A DNA stretch of 64,000 nt from Ferrovibrio sp046297595 (GTDB taxonomy: Bacteria > Pseudomonadota > Alphaproteobacteria > Ferrovibrionales > Ferrovibrionaceae): positions 248,001-312,000 of the forward strand of contig NZ_JBKBHT010000002.1 of NCBI RefSeq assembly GCF_046297595.1, in the 5' to 3' direction. A program made the translations under genes and the position numbers. This document shows positions 51,870 to 62,330 of the stretch, piece by piece; the stretch's first letter is position 1, and the number at the start of each line of letters is the position of its first letter. The notes below the pieces were generated by a model. It did no database searches, was not told the origin of the DNA, and saw only the letters and a list, made by a program, of their open reading frames with translations.

Positions 51870-53093
51870 ATGGCTTTGTTCGGCAAGGATCGACGACAGA
51901 AGGTGCTCGATGAACTGTCGACCGTCTGCGACAAGGCGGCGGCCGGCGATCTTTCCGTGCGCGTCGTCGACACCCAGTCGCATGGCGATCTGGCGCCGGT
52001 GCTGCAGAGCCTGAATCGCCTGCTCGACCGTACCGATGCCTTCATCCGCGAATCCGGTGCCTCGCTCACCTATGCCGCCGAAGGCAAGTTCTTCCGGCCC
52101 TTCCTGCTGCGCGGCATGCCCGGCGATTTCCGCCGCGGCGCGCAGGTGATCAACAATGCCCGCGAAGCCATGCATCAGAAGGCGCTGGCCGCCGCCGCCC
52201 TGGAAAAGCAGGTGGCCGAGCAGCGTGCCGCCATGGAGGCGCAGGCCCGCAGCGAACGCCAGCAGCTGGCCGACCAGTTCGAGCGCGACGTGATGTCGAT
52301 CGTGGGCGCCGTTCAGGGTTCGGCCGGTACCCTGCATACCAACGCGGCCACCATGGCCGGCGAAATCCAGGATGTGCATGCCAAGGCGGATTCCGTGTCG
52401 CAGTCGGCCGGCAATGCCACCCATAACGCCCAGGCCGTGGCGGCGGCTGCCGAACAGCTCAGCGCCTCGGTATCCGAAATCGACCGCCAGGTGCGCGATT
52501 CCCGGGTCGCCAGCGAGGCGGTGAAGGAAGAGGTCTCACGTGCCAGCCTGGCCGTGCAGGAACTGGCCACCGCCAACCGCAAGATCGACGAGGTGGTCGA
52601 GTTCATCAAGTCGGTTGCCTTCCAGACCAACCTGCTCGCGCTGAATGCTTCCGTCGAAGCCGCCCGCGCCGGCGAGGCCGGCAAGGGTTTCGCCGTGGTG
52701 GCGCAGGAAGTGCGCAATCTGGCGCAGAAGACGGCCGAGGCGGCCAAAAGCATCGCCGACCAGATCGCCGCGATCCAGCATGCCTCCGACAAGACGGTCG
52801 CCGCCATCGAGATCATCAAGAGCCAGTCCGAGACGCTGAACGAACGGGTCGGCCTGATGTCGGATTCAGTGCAGGAGCAGGCCAGCGCCACGGCGAATAT
52901 CAGCAACAACATCCAGGATGCCGCCGCCGGCATCGAAAGCGTATCGTCGAATGTGCACGAGATCAGCACGGCTGCCGGCACGGCCGGCGAAGCCGCCGAT
53001 CAGGTCAGCAGCGCGGTGAACAGCCTGAACGGCCAGGCCAGCCAGCTTGGCACGCAGGTACGCAATTTCCTCGGCTACATCCGCTCGCTCTGA
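51870..53093 (+). CDS. Soluble methyl-accepting chemotaxis protein (partner of the PAS protein)
   Basis: A 407-residue receptor with no membrane helix. A HAMP-like or coiled N-terminal region (to about 140) leads into a signalling domain containing FIKSVAFQTNLLALNASVEA and AGEAGKGFAVVAQEVRNL. ATG 51870 has GGAGG six bases upstream. It lies directly after the PAS protein gene. It is expected to signal through CheA/CheW; it lacks the C-terminal pentapeptide. Confidence 0.9.
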   Translation: MALFGKDRRQKVLDELSTVCDKAAAGDLSVRVVDTQSHGDLAPVLQSLNRLLDRTDAFIRESGASLTYAAEGKFFRPFLLRGMPGDFRRGAQVINNAREAMHQKALAAAALEKQVAEQRAAMEAQARSERQQLADQFERDVMSIVGAVQGSAGTLHTNAATMAGEIQDVHAKADSVSQSAGNATHNAQAVAAAAEQLSASVSEIDRQVRDSRVASEAVKEEVSRASLAVQELATANRKIDEVVEFIKSVAFQTNLLALNASVEAARAGEAGKGFAVVAQEVRNLAQKTAEAAKSIADQIAAIQHASDKTVAAIEIIKSQSETLNERVGLMSDSVQEQASATANISNNIQDAAAGIESVSSNVHEISTAAGTAGEAADQVSSAVNSLNGQASQLGTQVRNFLGYIRSL

Positions 53094-53123
53094 ACGCACG
53101 GCGCCGCCACATGTGTCGGCCGG

Positions 53124-56100
53124 TCATGACGTGGCTGGCATCGCCAGGCGATAATCGCGGATGAAGGCCGGCATCTCGTCGGCGGGCATCGGCCGGGCGA
53201 TCAGGAAACCCTGCCCATAGTCGCAGCCGGCACGGCGCAGGAAATCGAGCTGCGGCTCAGTCTCTATCCCTTCCGCCACCACCTCCAGCCCAAGGTCGTG
53301 GGCGATGTCGATGATGGCGCGCACCAGCCGCTCGCCGCGACTGGTGCCGATCTCGGCAACGAAGGCGTGGTCGATCTTGACCAGATGTGCCGGCAGGCGG
53401 GCCAGATAGCTCAGCGATGAATAACCGGTGCCGAAATCGTCCAGTGCGATCTTCACACCGGATTCCGCCAGCCGGTCTAGCGTTTCGAGATGGGCCCGGT
53501 CGCCTGCCATCATCAGCGTCTCGGTGATCTCTATGATCAGCGGCTGCGGAATGTCGGCCTCACCCTCCAGGGCAGCAGCGACACGGGTATGGAAGTCGCC
53601 GGCCTTGACCTGCTCGGGCGAGACATTGACGGCAATCCCGATATCCAGCCCTGCGTCATGCCAGCCGCGGCGCTGCCGGCTTGCCTCGGCCAGCACGCGG
53701 TCGCCCAGCAGGCCGATCAGACCGTAGGTTTCGGCGAAGGGAACGAACTGCACCGGGCTCAAAAGACCCCGCTGCGGGTGCCGCCAGCGCGCCAGGCCTT
53801 CCGCCTTCACAATCCGGCCGCTGCCCAGATCGACGATCGGCTGATAGTGCAGCACGATCTCTTTGCCCTGCAGGGCGGCCCGCAGCTCGGCCACTGTTGT
53901 CAGCCGTTCGTCGACGGTTTCCTGCATGTCCGACGTGAAAAAGCGGCAGGTGTTGCGGCCGGCGCCCTTGGCCGCATACATGGCGGCATCGGCATGCTTG
54001 ATCAGATCATCGCCGGCACGGCCATCGTTGGGGAATACGCTGATGCCGATGCTGCCGGAGATGAAATAATCATGCCCTTCGATGCGATAGGCGCGCGCCA
54101 GCACCGCATTGATCTTTTCCGCCACCAGCCTGGCATCTTCCGCCGTATTGATCTCGTCGAGCAGCACCACGAATTCGTCGCCGCCGAGACGGGCGACCGT
54201 GTCGCTCTCGCGCACCGTACCCTGCAGGCGCCGCGCGGTCTCCGTCAGCAGCGCGTCGCCGGCGGTATGGCCAAGCGAGTCGTTGATTTCCTTGAAATGA
54301 TCCAGATCGATCATCAGCACCGCGCCGGGCCGGCCGTGGCGCATCGACCGCATGATGGCCTGCTGTAGTCGGTCGTTCAGCAGCCGCCGGTTGGGCAGCT
54401 CGGTCAGCATGTCGTAATGCGCCTGCCAAGTGACGCGGGCCTCGGCTTCCTTGCGGCTGGTGATGTCGACGAACATGCCGATATAGCTGGTCGGGTTGCC
54501 GGTGGCATCGTTGATCCGCGTCACCGACAGCCACTCGCAGTATACATTGCCGTCCTTGCGGCGGTTCCACACCTCGCCCTGCCATAGGCCTGTCGTGCGC
54601 AGGGTGTGCCACATGGCGGCATAAAAGTCGCGATCCTGCCTGCCCGACGAGAGCAGCGACGGATTCTTGCCCATCACATCGACGGCATCGTAACCGGTTA
54701 TGGCGGTGAAGGCTGGATTGATGGCTATGATCCGGTTGTCGCGGTCGCAGACGATGATGGCTTGCGGCGAATTGTCGAACACGGCAGCCGCCTGGCGGAG
54801 TTGCAGTTCCATGGCCTTGCGCGGCGTAATATCGGAATGCGTGCCGATCGCCCGGGTTGGGCGGCCATGCTCGTCATGCTCGACCACCTTGCCGCGCACC
54901 AGCGCCCACATGTAGGTGCCTGCCTTGGTGCGCAGCCGCATCTCGATATTCAGACGCTCGACCTCGCCATTGCGGAACGCATTGACGCGCTGGATCGCCT
55001 GTTTCGAATCCAGCGGATGCAGCAGGTTGAACACCGTCTGCAGCATTGGCGGCAATTCGCTGCTGCGATAGCCCATGCGCGACAGGAATAACGGGCTGAA
55101 TTCCATGTGATCGTGGGCGATGTCGTATTCCCACACACCTTCTTCGGCGCCATCCAGCGCATGTTTCAGGCGTTCCTCGCTCTGGCGCAGCGCCTGTTCG
55201 CGGGTGTTCACGGCCTCGATCAGCCGGTTGACCCCGCGGGTGATAGTCTGGATCTCCAGCGCGCCGGTCGGAGGCAGGGCCTCGACCCGTTCGCCCTGGG
55301 CTGCGCGGTGCAGCAGGGCGGCCAATCCATAGACTGGGTCGGCGACGCGGCGACTGATCAGGCGCATCAGGGTCAGCATGGCGACGATGGCGGCCAGGCC
55401 AAGGGCCGCCTGCAGGCCCGCCGCGCGCCAGACCTGGCCCAGCAGCGGTTCGGCCGGCAGACTGGCCACCACATGCCAGCCGACCTGGGGAATATCGCGC
55501 GCGGCTGCGATCACCGTTTGCGGCATCCGTTCGTCGCGGATCAGGGGATTGGCATTCAGTTTTTCGCTGTCCTGGCGGAAGAGCAGCCAGTCGGGTGCCG
55601 GTCGGCCTGGCCGCGCCACGGGATTGCTGCTCAGGATCACGTTACCGCGCGGGCTGATGATGTAGAAATCGCTGTCAGCGGCGCGGCCTTCAAACACGGT
55701 CGGGAATGTTTCCAGATCCAGCGGCAGCAACACGGCACCGGTCAACTGGCCGGCGGCATCGCGCAGCGGCATGGCGAAAGAGACAAGCATGCGGTCGGTG
55801 ATGGTCCCGCGCACGGGTTCGCTGACGGCGAAACTCTGCGGGTCATTGCCCTGGCCGAACCGTTCCACCAGCGAAGGCCAGGATCGTGTCTGCGGCTGCT
55901 GCCGCGAGAGCGGCGAGGCTGAACAGATCGGCACGCCATTGCGATCAACCGTCACCAGCGTGGTGTAGCGCGGCAGCAGCAGTTCGGAATCGCTGAACAC
56001 CTCGTGGCAGCGTTTCGGATCCAGCGCCGCGATGCCGGGGTGCCTCGCCAGATTGCGCAGGATCCGCTCGGCATTGTCGAGCGTGGCGCCGGCCTGGGCC

Positions 56101-56279
56101 GCGGCGGCGGCGGCCGTCATGTCGGCGGTGGCGCGGGCCGCGGCAATGCGGGTGCGATAATCTCCGGCGATATGCAGGGCCAGCGCCGCCAGCAGGCAAA
56201 GCGCCACGCTGGCAAGCAGGATCTGGACATAATGCCTCAGCGGTCGCGCCGGCTGTCCGGAAGGATCTGGTCGCACCAT
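53124..56279 (-). CDS. Membrane-anchored PAS-PAS-GGDEF-EAL protein
   Basis: A 1051-residue c-di-GMP enzyme. Two TM helices (about 17-37 and 287-307) flank a dCache-like sensor, followed by two PAS domains (about 370-490 and 497-610), a GGDEF domain with an intact GGDEF motif at 699-703 (ARLGGDEFVVLL), and an EAL domain with EGLARWRHP and DDFGTGYSSLSYLARL. Both activities look possible. ATG 56279 is chosen over upstream in-frame sequence because hydrophobic TM1 follows it at the right distance. It probably couples external signals to motility or biofilm. Confidence 0.92.
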   Translation of the reverse strand: MVRPDPSGQPARPLRHYVQILLASVALCLLAALALHIAGDYRTRIAAARATADMTAAAAAAQAGATLDNAERILRNLARHPGIAALDPKRCHEVFSDSELLLPRYTTLVTVDRNGVPICSASPLSRQQPQTRSWPSLVERFGQGNDPQSFAVSEPVRGTITDRMLVSFAMPLRDAAGQLTGAVLLPLDLETFPTVFEGRAADSDFYIISPRGNVILSSNPVARPGRPAPDWLLFRQDSEKLNANPLIRDERMPQTVIAAARDIPQVGWHVVASLPAEPLLGQVWRAAGLQAALGLAAIVAMLTLMRLISRRVADPVYGLAALLHRAAQGERVEALPPTGALEIQTITRGVNRLIEAVNTREQALRQSEERLKHALDGAEEGVWEYDIAHDHMEFSPLFLSRMGYRSSELPPMLQTVFNLLHPLDSKQAIQRVNAFRNGEVERLNIEMRLRTKAGTYMWALVRGKVVEHDEHGRPTRAIGTHSDITPRKAMELQLRQAAAVFDNSPQAIIVCDRDNRIIAINPAFTAITGYDAVDVMGKNPSLLSSGRQDRDFYAAMWHTLRTTGLWQGEVWNRRKDGNVYCEWLSVTRINDATGNPTSYIGMFVDITSRKEAEARVTWQAHYDMLTELPNRRLLNDRLQQAIMRSMRHGRPGAVLMIDLDHFKEINDSLGHTAGDALLTETARRLQGTVRESDTVARLGGDEFVVLLDEINTAEDARLVAEKINAVLARAYRIEGHDYFISGSIGISVFPNDGRAGDDLIKHADAAMYAAKGAGRNTCRFFTSDMQETVDERLTTVAELRAALQGKEIVLHYQPIVDLGSGRIVKAEGLARWRHPQRGLLSPVQFVPFAETYGLIGLLGDRVLAEASRQRRGWHDAGLDIGIAVNVSPEQVKAGDFHTRVAAALEGEADIPQPLIIEITETLMMAGDRAHLETLDRLAESGVKIALDDFGTGYSSLSYLARLPAHLVKIDHAFVAEIGTSRGERLVRAIIDIAHDLGLEVVAEGIETEPQLDFLRRAGCDYGQGFLIARPMPADEMPAFIRDYRLAMPATS

Positions 56280-56458
56280 GCCGCATGGGCTACCGCACAG
56301 AGGCCGGAAAAATAAGGTATAGATTTGATAATACTTCGGAAATCGGGTTTTTGCGGGGATGGAACGGAGACAATCGGGGTGCAATTTCCCGCTTGCCCGC
56401 CGCGCCGGCTGGATATCTGATCGCCCACCATCCGCAGACCAGCACCCGGACCTTACCG

Positions 56459-57100
56459 ATGTATATCCCCGCCCATTTCGCCGCCCGCGACGTCGCCCCC
56501 CTTCAGGCCCTGATTGCCGGGCATGCTTTCGGCCTGCTGATTTCCGGCGGGGCGGCAGACATGGTGGCCAGCCATGTGCCGTTCCTCTACGAGCCGGACC
56601 ATGCTCCCCATGGCCGCCTGGTCTGCCATCTGGCGGCGGCCAATGGCCAGGCAGCGGCGCTGGACGGGCAGGCAGTGCTCTGCATTTTCCAGGGTGTGCA
56701 TGGGTATGTGTCGCCGAACTGGTATGCGAAGAAGCCGGCGGTGCCGACCTGGAACTACACCGCCGTGCATGCCTATGGCCGCGCCAGCGTGACCCGCGAT
56801 CCGGCGCGCCTGCGCAACATCGTCGAACGCCTGACAGCCATTTACGAAGGGCCGAATGGCTGGAAGCTGAGCGATGAGCCGGAGAGTTTCGCCACTGGCC
56901 TGCTGCGCGGCATCGTTGGGATCGAAATTCCGGTTGAGCGGCTGGAAGGCAAGTTCAAGCTGAGCCAGAACCGCCCGGCCGCCGATGTCGCCGGCGTGAT
57001 CGCTAACCTGCGCCGGCTTGGCGGCGATGCGAATGTCGCATTGGCCGAGGCGATGCAGCAGGCGGCGGATGAAGCCGCGGCCCGCCGACCGCAAGGCTAG
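56459..57100 (+). CDS. PaiB-type FMN-binding negative regulator
   Basis: A 213-residue PaiB-like protein with a split-barrel flavin-binding fold. It starts MYIPAHFAARDVAPLQALIA and has VHGYVSPNWYAKKPAVPTWN, the family signature. PaiB proteins regulate sporulation or degradative enzymes in Bacillus, but the role here is unknown. It is divergent from the GGDEF/EAL gene. ATG 56459 matches the conserved start. Confidence 0.9.
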   Translation: MYIPAHFAARDVAPLQALIAGHAFGLLISGGAADMVASHVPFLYEPDHAPHGRLVCHLAAANGQAAALDGQAVLCIFQGVHGYVSPNWYAKKPAVPTWNYTAVHAYGRASVTRDPARLRNIVERLTAIYEGPNGWKLSDEPESFATGLLRGIVGIEIPVERLEGKFKLSQNRPAADVAGVIANLRRLGGDANVALAEAMQQAADEAAARRPQG

Positions 57101-57147
57101 TCAGGGAACGACCGCTCTCCCGATCGGCCGTTTTCAGGTCGGCGATT

Positions 57148-59586
57148 TCAGTCGGCCGCATCCTTGGCGGCATCGTCGCCATTGTCCGTCTCGGGTTCGC
57201 CGGCTTCCAGGGCATCGACCTCGGCCTGCGCCAGCCGGTCATTTGCTGCCGACGTGCCTTCAAATCGGAAATGCCCGACCAGTTCGGCCAGCTGCCGCGC
57301 CTGATCGGCCATGGCCTGCGCCGAGGCATTGGTCTGCTCGACCAGAGCGCCGTTGCGCTGGGTCATCTCGTCCATGTTGACCACGGCGCCGTTCACCTCT
57401 TCCAGGCCGCGCGCCTGTTCGGCGGATGCCGCCGCGATCTCGGCCACGATGTCGCTCACCTTCTTGATCGCCGTCACGATCTCAGTCAGCGACGTGCCGG
57501 CCTGATTCACCAGGGTGGCCCCGGTCTTCACCTGCGCATTCGATTCCTGGATCAGGCCCTTGATGTCCTTTGACGCGTTCGCGCTGCGCTGGGCGAGAGC
57601 CCGCACCTCCTGCGCCACGACCGCAAAACCCTTGCCGGCTTCGCCGGCACGGGCCGCTTCCACCGAGGCGTTCAGCGCCAGCAGATTGGTCTGGAAGGCG
57701 ATCTCGTCGATCAGCGACACGATATCGGAAATCTTCTGCGCGCTGGTTTCGATCTGCGTCACCGCCGCCACCGCGCGACCGACCACGCCGCCGCCTTTCT
57801 CCGCCGTGTCACGGGCCGCCGTGGCCAACTGATTGGCGGCTTGGGCATTGTCGGCATTCTGCTTCACCGTTGCCGTCACCTCGTGCATCGAGGCCGCCGT
57901 CTGCTCCAGGGCTGCCGCCTGGCTTTCCGTACGCTGTGCCAGGTCCTGGCTGCCGGTCGATATCTCGGCCGAGGCATCGCGCACCAGGGCCGCGGCCGCG
58001 GCGAGCTGCTTCATCGTGCCGGCCAGGCGGTCGCTCACTTGGTTGGCGTCGCCGGCCAGCCGCGAGAAGATGCCTTGATAGTCGCCGCCGATGCGATGCG
58101 TCAGGTCGCCATCGGCCAGCTTGTGCAGCATGGTGCCCAGATCGCCCAGCGCACGGTCGACCGTGCCGAGCAGGCGGTTGACGTCTTGCCCCAGTTCGCG
58201 CATCACGCCATCGATCTTCGCCGTATCGATACGCTGGCTCAGGTCGCCGGCATTGGCGGCGCCGACGATTTCGCCCACAGCGCTCTTCAGCAGGGCTTCC
58301 TGCGCCTTACGTTCGGTTTCGAACCGCTCGCGGTCGGCCTCGATCTGGCTCTGCAGCTTGTCGGCCTCCTGACCCTGCTCCTTGAACACCTGCACGGCGC
58401 GCGCCATGTCGCCGATCTCGTCGGTGCGGTCCACGCCGTTCACTTCGGCCTGCCAGTCGCGCTTGGCCAGGCGATCCATGGTGCCGGTGGTGGCGACGAT
58501 CGGATCGATCACGCGGCGGCCGATATAGAGCCAGCCGATCACCACCGCCGAGATCAGGCAGATCGCGGCGATGATGGCCATGCTGGTCTGCGCGATGTTG
58601 ATGGCGGTCATCGAGGCCGAGGTCGAATTGTCGGTCTCGCTGCGCGCGGATGCCACCAGCTGGTCGACGGCCTCGGCCAGTGCGCTGGCGGCCGAGCGTG
58701 CCTCGCTCAGCGACGACACGGCCTGGCGCGCGGCTGCCAGTTCCAGCATGCGGACCTGGAATAGGCCTTCCTCGCCTTCGCTCACCTTGGCCATGGCCGC
58801 GACTGTTTCGGCGATTTCCTTGTTCGGGAACACCTCCTGCACGGTATCCAGCGCGCGCAGCATCTCGGCCTTGGTATTGATGTTGTCCACCTGGATCAGT
58901 TCGACCTGCTCGGGCGAGTCGGCCTGGGCGGCCACCGCCAGCATGCCGATGGTGAGGTTCACTTTGGCCACCAGGTCCTGGATGGCGCGCGCGCCGGCCA
59001 CCTGCTTGTCGAGGATGCTCTGGATCATCTCCGAGGCACCCTGGCCGGTGGCACGCGACACCAGTTCGAATTCCATCGTCATGTCCATCACCGCCTGGTC
59101 CACGGCCGGCTGGGCCAGAAACAGGAAATTGGCATGATTGTCGGTCAGCGACTTGGTCAGGGCCTGGCGTTTGGCAGCGAGCGCCAGGCGCTCCTTCACC
59201 GCATCGTCGATGCGCTGCATGGCATCGGCCAGGCGCACCACGGTGTTTTCCACCTCTTCGCGGATCTCGGCCGGGGCGTCGCTGGCTTTCACCTGGGCCA
59301 CGGTGCGGTCGATCTGCACCAGCTTGGCCTGCAGTTCGCCCAGCGCGGACTTGCGCTCGCCTTCGCCGGCGGCATAGGCCAGCGTCGGTGCTGCGGCGGC
59401 CAGATCGGCGCTCTGCGCCGCCAGCGTGAGCGCACTGCTCACCGCCGGGATGCTGCGTTCGGTCACGCCGCTGAGTGCGCCGCGTACCTGTCCGAAGAAG
59501 GCGAACGAGATCAGGCTGGAGATAACTGCCATCGCGGCGATGACGCCGACGGCGAGAAAAAGTTTCTGACGGATGCCGAGACGCAT
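57148..59586 (-). CDS. Methyl-accepting chemotaxis protein with large helical periplasmic sensor
   Basis: An 812-residue chemoreceptor. TM1 (about 8-28) and TM2 (about 328-350) flank a 300-residue helical sensor, followed by two HAMP-like segments and a signalling domain with LIDEIAFQTNLLALNASVEA. Sequence 600-800 is almost identical to the other receptors at 37291 and 59721. ATG 59586 is chosen because GGGGAG lies seven bases upstream; it lacks the C-terminal pentapeptide and ends in an acidic tail. Confidence 0.9.
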   Translation of the reverse strand: MRLGIRQKLFLAVGVIAAMAVISSLISFAFFGQVRGALSGVTERSIPAVSSALTLAAQSADLAAAAPTLAYAAGEGERKSALGELQAKLVQIDRTVAQVKASDAPAEIREEVENTVVRLADAMQRIDDAVKERLALAAKRQALTKSLTDNHANFLFLAQPAVDQAVMDMTMEFELVSRATGQGASEMIQSILDKQVAGARAIQDLVAKVNLTIGMLAVAAQADSPEQVELIQVDNINTKAEMLRALDTVQEVFPNKEIAETVAAMAKVSEGEEGLFQVRMLELAAARQAVSSLSEARSAASALAEAVDQLVASARSETDNSTSASMTAINIAQTSMAIIAAICLISAVVIGWLYIGRRVIDPIVATTGTMDRLAKRDWQAEVNGVDRTDEIGDMARAVQVFKEQGQEADKLQSQIEADRERFETERKAQEALLKSAVGEIVGAANAGDLSQRIDTAKIDGVMRELGQDVNRLLGTVDRALGDLGTMLHKLADGDLTHRIGGDYQGIFSRLAGDANQVSDRLAGTMKQLAAAAALVRDASAEISTGSQDLAQRTESQAAALEQTAASMHEVTATVKQNADNAQAANQLATAARDTAEKGGGVVGRAVAAVTQIETSAQKISDIVSLIDEIAFQTNLLALNASVEAARAGEAGKGFAVVAQEVRALAQRSANASKDIKGLIQESNAQVKTGATLVNQAGTSLTEIVTAIKKVSDIVAEIAAASAEQARGLEEVNGAVVNMDEMTQRNGALVEQTNASAQAMADQARQLAELVGHFRFEGTSAANDRLAQAEVDALEAGEPETDNGDDAAKDAAD

Positions 59587-59720
59587 TCTTGCGCTCCCCC
59601 ACACAATGACTCTGTGGATGGAATTTGCGCCCCGGCGGCACGCGGTGCAACCCTTAAACGCTTTTCACAACTTATGGTTAAGAGCGATTGTGAAGGCGCT
59701 GACGCAACGGCAGTTCCGAT

Positions 59721-61940
59721 TCAGAGCTTGAAGAAACCGACCAGATCGGCCAGCTGCCGGCCCTGCTCGGCGAGCGCCTGGGCTGAAGCCGAAGTCTGCT
59801 CCACCAGGGCACCGTTACGCTGGGTCATCTCGTCCATCTGGCCCACGGCGGTATTGACCTGGTCCAGGCCGGTGGCCTGTTCGCGGCTGGCGGCGGCGAT
59901 CTCGGCCACGATGTCGGAAACCTTCTTGATCGAGGCCACGATCTCGGTCAGCGACTGGCCGGTGCGGCCCACCAGGTCGGCCCCGGTCTTCACCTGGGCA
60001 TTCGATTCCTGGATCAGCGCCTTGATGTCCTTGCTGGCATTGGCCGAACGCTGGGCCAGCGCACGCACCTCCTGCGCCACCACGGCGAAGCCTTTGCCCG
60101 CCTCGCCGGCCCGCGCCGCTTCCACCGAGGCGTTCAGCGCCAGCAGATTGGTCTGGAAGGCGATCTCGTCGATCAGGCCGACGATGTCGGAGATCTTCTG
60201 CGCGCTCTCCTCGATCCGGCTCACCGCCGAGACGGCATCGCCCACCACGCTGCCGCCCTTCTCCGCCGTGTCGCGGGCCGCCGTGGCCAGCTGGTTGGCG
60301 GCCTGGGCGTTGTCGGCATTCTGCTTCACCGTCGTGGTGATCTCGTGCATCGACGCCGCAGTTTCCTCGATCGAAGCGGCCTGGCTCTCCGTGCGCTGGG
60401 CCAGGTCCTGGCTGCCGGTAGAAATCTCGGCAGACGCATCGCGTACCTGGCGCGAGGCCTCCGCCAGACGTTGGGCAAAATCGCGCATGCGATCGGCCAT
60501 GGCATCGGCCCCGGTTTTCAGCTGGCCGAAAATGCCGGGATACTGCTTGTCCGAACGGCGCGTCAGGTCGCCGGCGGCGACCGCGCGGATACCGTCCGCG
60601 ATTTCGCCGGTCATCGCCTGGCATTTATCCGACATGACGTTGATCGCCTCGCCCAGCGCCTTGATGAAGCCGGTGCGCGTGGACGTGTCGATACGGTCGG
60701 CGAAGCCCTTGTCGCTGGCGCTCTCGATCATCGCCACCAGTTCGTCGCCCATCCGCACATCCTCGGTGCGGTCGGCCCATTCCACCACGGTGCCGACGCG
60801 GTCGCCGCGCCGGTTGATGGCGGCATTGGCGGTCAGGTCGAAAATGCGACCACCCACGGTGATCCGTGCTTTGTATTCGCCTTTCAGGCCGGCGAGCAGC
60901 TTCTGCTGATGCGCCGGGTTCTTGTGGAAGATATCGATATTCTTGCCGATCAGGTCCTGGGCATCGAAATGCGGCAGGTCCCTGCGGATGTCCTCCTGCG
61001 CGCGGCCCAGTGTCTGCAAGACACCGCGATTGCAGTAGACGATGACGTTATTCTCGTCGGCGATCATCACATTGGTGGAGACATTCTCCAGCCCGCTTTC
61101 GGCGCGGGCCGCCGCCACCGACGTTTGTTTCAGCTTCTCGACCGCGCGCGCCAGGCTGCCGATCTCGTCGCCGCGATCCTGATAGCCGATCTGCACCGAG
61201 AGATCGTGTTCGGCCAGGCGGTGCGTCGCCTCGGTCAGACGCGGCAGCGGCCGCATGATGGCGCGGGTGAGCAGCAGGGCAATACCGATGCCGATCACGA
61301 CGGCGATGCCACCAACGATCAGGATCTCCATGGCTACCTGATTGCTGAAGGCATCGATGCGCGATTTCAGCACGCCGGCATAGAGGATGCCGATCACCTT
61401 GCCGGCCGGATCGTGCACCGGGTGATAGACGGTGTAATAGGGCTTGCCCAGGATCACCGCCTCGCCCAGATAGGTGCGGCCGGCCGCCACCGGCGCATAG
61501 GCGGCACTGGCCTTGCCCAGTGGCGTGCCCACGGCGCGGGCGCCGTCATCGCGTTTGATGTTGGTGGTCTTGCGAAAAAAATCCTGTTCGGCCTCCTGCC
61601 AGCGGAACAGGGTGGCGGTCTCGCCGGTCAGCGTGCCGATTTCATCGATCATGGCGTGATCGGTGAAATCAGGAATCTCCTTCATCGTCACACGACCGAC
61701 CCGGCCCTGAGCGTCGATCTCGAATGTCGTATCGGGAAAGCTCTTGCGCACCAGGATTGCCAGGGTGCGCAGGCTGTTATTCTGGCGTTCGATGACCTGG
61801 TTGGCCACCTCGTTGCGGATTTCCCAGATGGCGCCGCCACCCACGGCGACTGAAGTCAGGATGATCAGGACGGCGACGATCAGCGCGATCTTTGTGACAA
61901 GCGACAGACCGCCGATACGAGAGGAGCTGGCAGGGGACAT
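59721..61940 (-). CDS. Methyl-accepting chemotaxis protein with Cache and PAS domains
   Basis: A 739-residue chemoreceptor. TM1 is about 15-37; a single-Cache sensor (about 40-195) contains KPYYTVYHPVHDPAGKVIGI, a Cache_3/Cache_2 signature; TM2 (about 205-230) is followed by HAMP, a cytoplasmic PAS (about 290-390, NVMIADENNVIVYCNR) and the signalling domain. ATG 61940 is chosen because GGAG lies eight bases upstream. It ends in LVGFFKL and lacks the pentapeptide. Confidence 0.9.
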   Translation of the reverse strand: MSPASSSRIGGLSLVTKIALIVAVLIILTSVAVGGGAIWEIRNEVANQVIERQNNSLRTLAILVRKSFPDTTFEIDAQGRVGRVTMKEIPDFTDHAMIDEIGTLTGETATLFRWQEAEQDFFRKTTNIKRDDGARAVGTPLGKASAAYAPVAAGRTYLGEAVILGKPYYTVYHPVHDPAGKVIGILYAGVLKSRIDAFSNQVAMEILIVGGIAVVIGIGIALLLTRAIMRPLPRLTEATHRLAEHDLSVQIGYQDRGDEIGSLARAVEKLKQTSVAAARAESGLENVSTNVMIADENNVIVYCNRGVLQTLGRAQEDIRRDLPHFDAQDLIGKNIDIFHKNPAHQQKLLAGLKGEYKARITVGGRIFDLTANAAINRRGDRVGTVVEWADRTEDVRMGDELVAMIESASDKGFADRIDTSTRTGFIKALGEAINVMSDKCQAMTGEIADGIRAVAAGDLTRRSDKQYPGIFGQLKTGADAMADRMRDFAQRLAEASRQVRDASAEISTGSQDLAQRTESQAASIEETAASMHEITTTVKQNADNAQAANQLATAARDTAEKGGSVVGDAVSAVSRIEESAQKISDIVGLIDEIAFQTNLLALNASVEAARAGEAGKGFAVVAQEVRALAQRSANASKDIKALIQESNAQVKTGADLVGRTGQSLTEIVASIKKVSDIVAEIAAASREQATGLDQVNTAVGQMDEMTQRNGALVEQTSASAQALAEQGRQLADLVGFFKL

Positions 61941-62105
61941 GCGGGTATCTCCGGTACACTGCTTCAACCAGTCGTACGGAGACGCTATCAAAAATCAGCA
62001 GGCCAGAGAGTCTTTTTCTACCAGAGAATGGCCGTGTACAGCCAAATTGCTGCGTTTGCGTGAAGATCAGTATGATGAGGTTACAGCCTTTGGCTACATG
62101 ACAGA

Positions 62106-62330
62106 TCAGCTGTCGAGCCGGGTGTATTTCCCGCTGAGTGCCAGCGCCTGCAACGTAATCAGACGCTCTTCGCCGCCCGGCTCCAGTTTGCGAATGGCGG
62201 CATGCTCGGGCAGGTTCGGCAGCGCCACGATGCGCTCGACCCGCCAGCGCGGCTGTGCGGCGCGTGGCAGGAACCGCGAGCATTCAACAAAAACGGTGCC
62301 GATGGGGATGGTGGCGGTTTCGACGCTCAT
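62106..62330 (-). CDS. Small protein of unknown function (74 aa)
   Basis: A 74-residue open frame with GGGAG about six bases before the ATG. It encodes a compact beta-rich protein: FVECSRFLPRAAQPRWRVER, then LPNLPEHAAIRK and ITLQALALSGKYTRLDS, similar in pattern to small Rhodospirillales proteins of unknown function. No signal peptide or membrane helix. Confidence 0.6.
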   Translation of the reverse strand: MSVETATIPIGTVFVECSRFLPRAAQPRWRVERIVALPNLPEHAAIRKLEPGGEERLITLQALALSGKYTRLDS

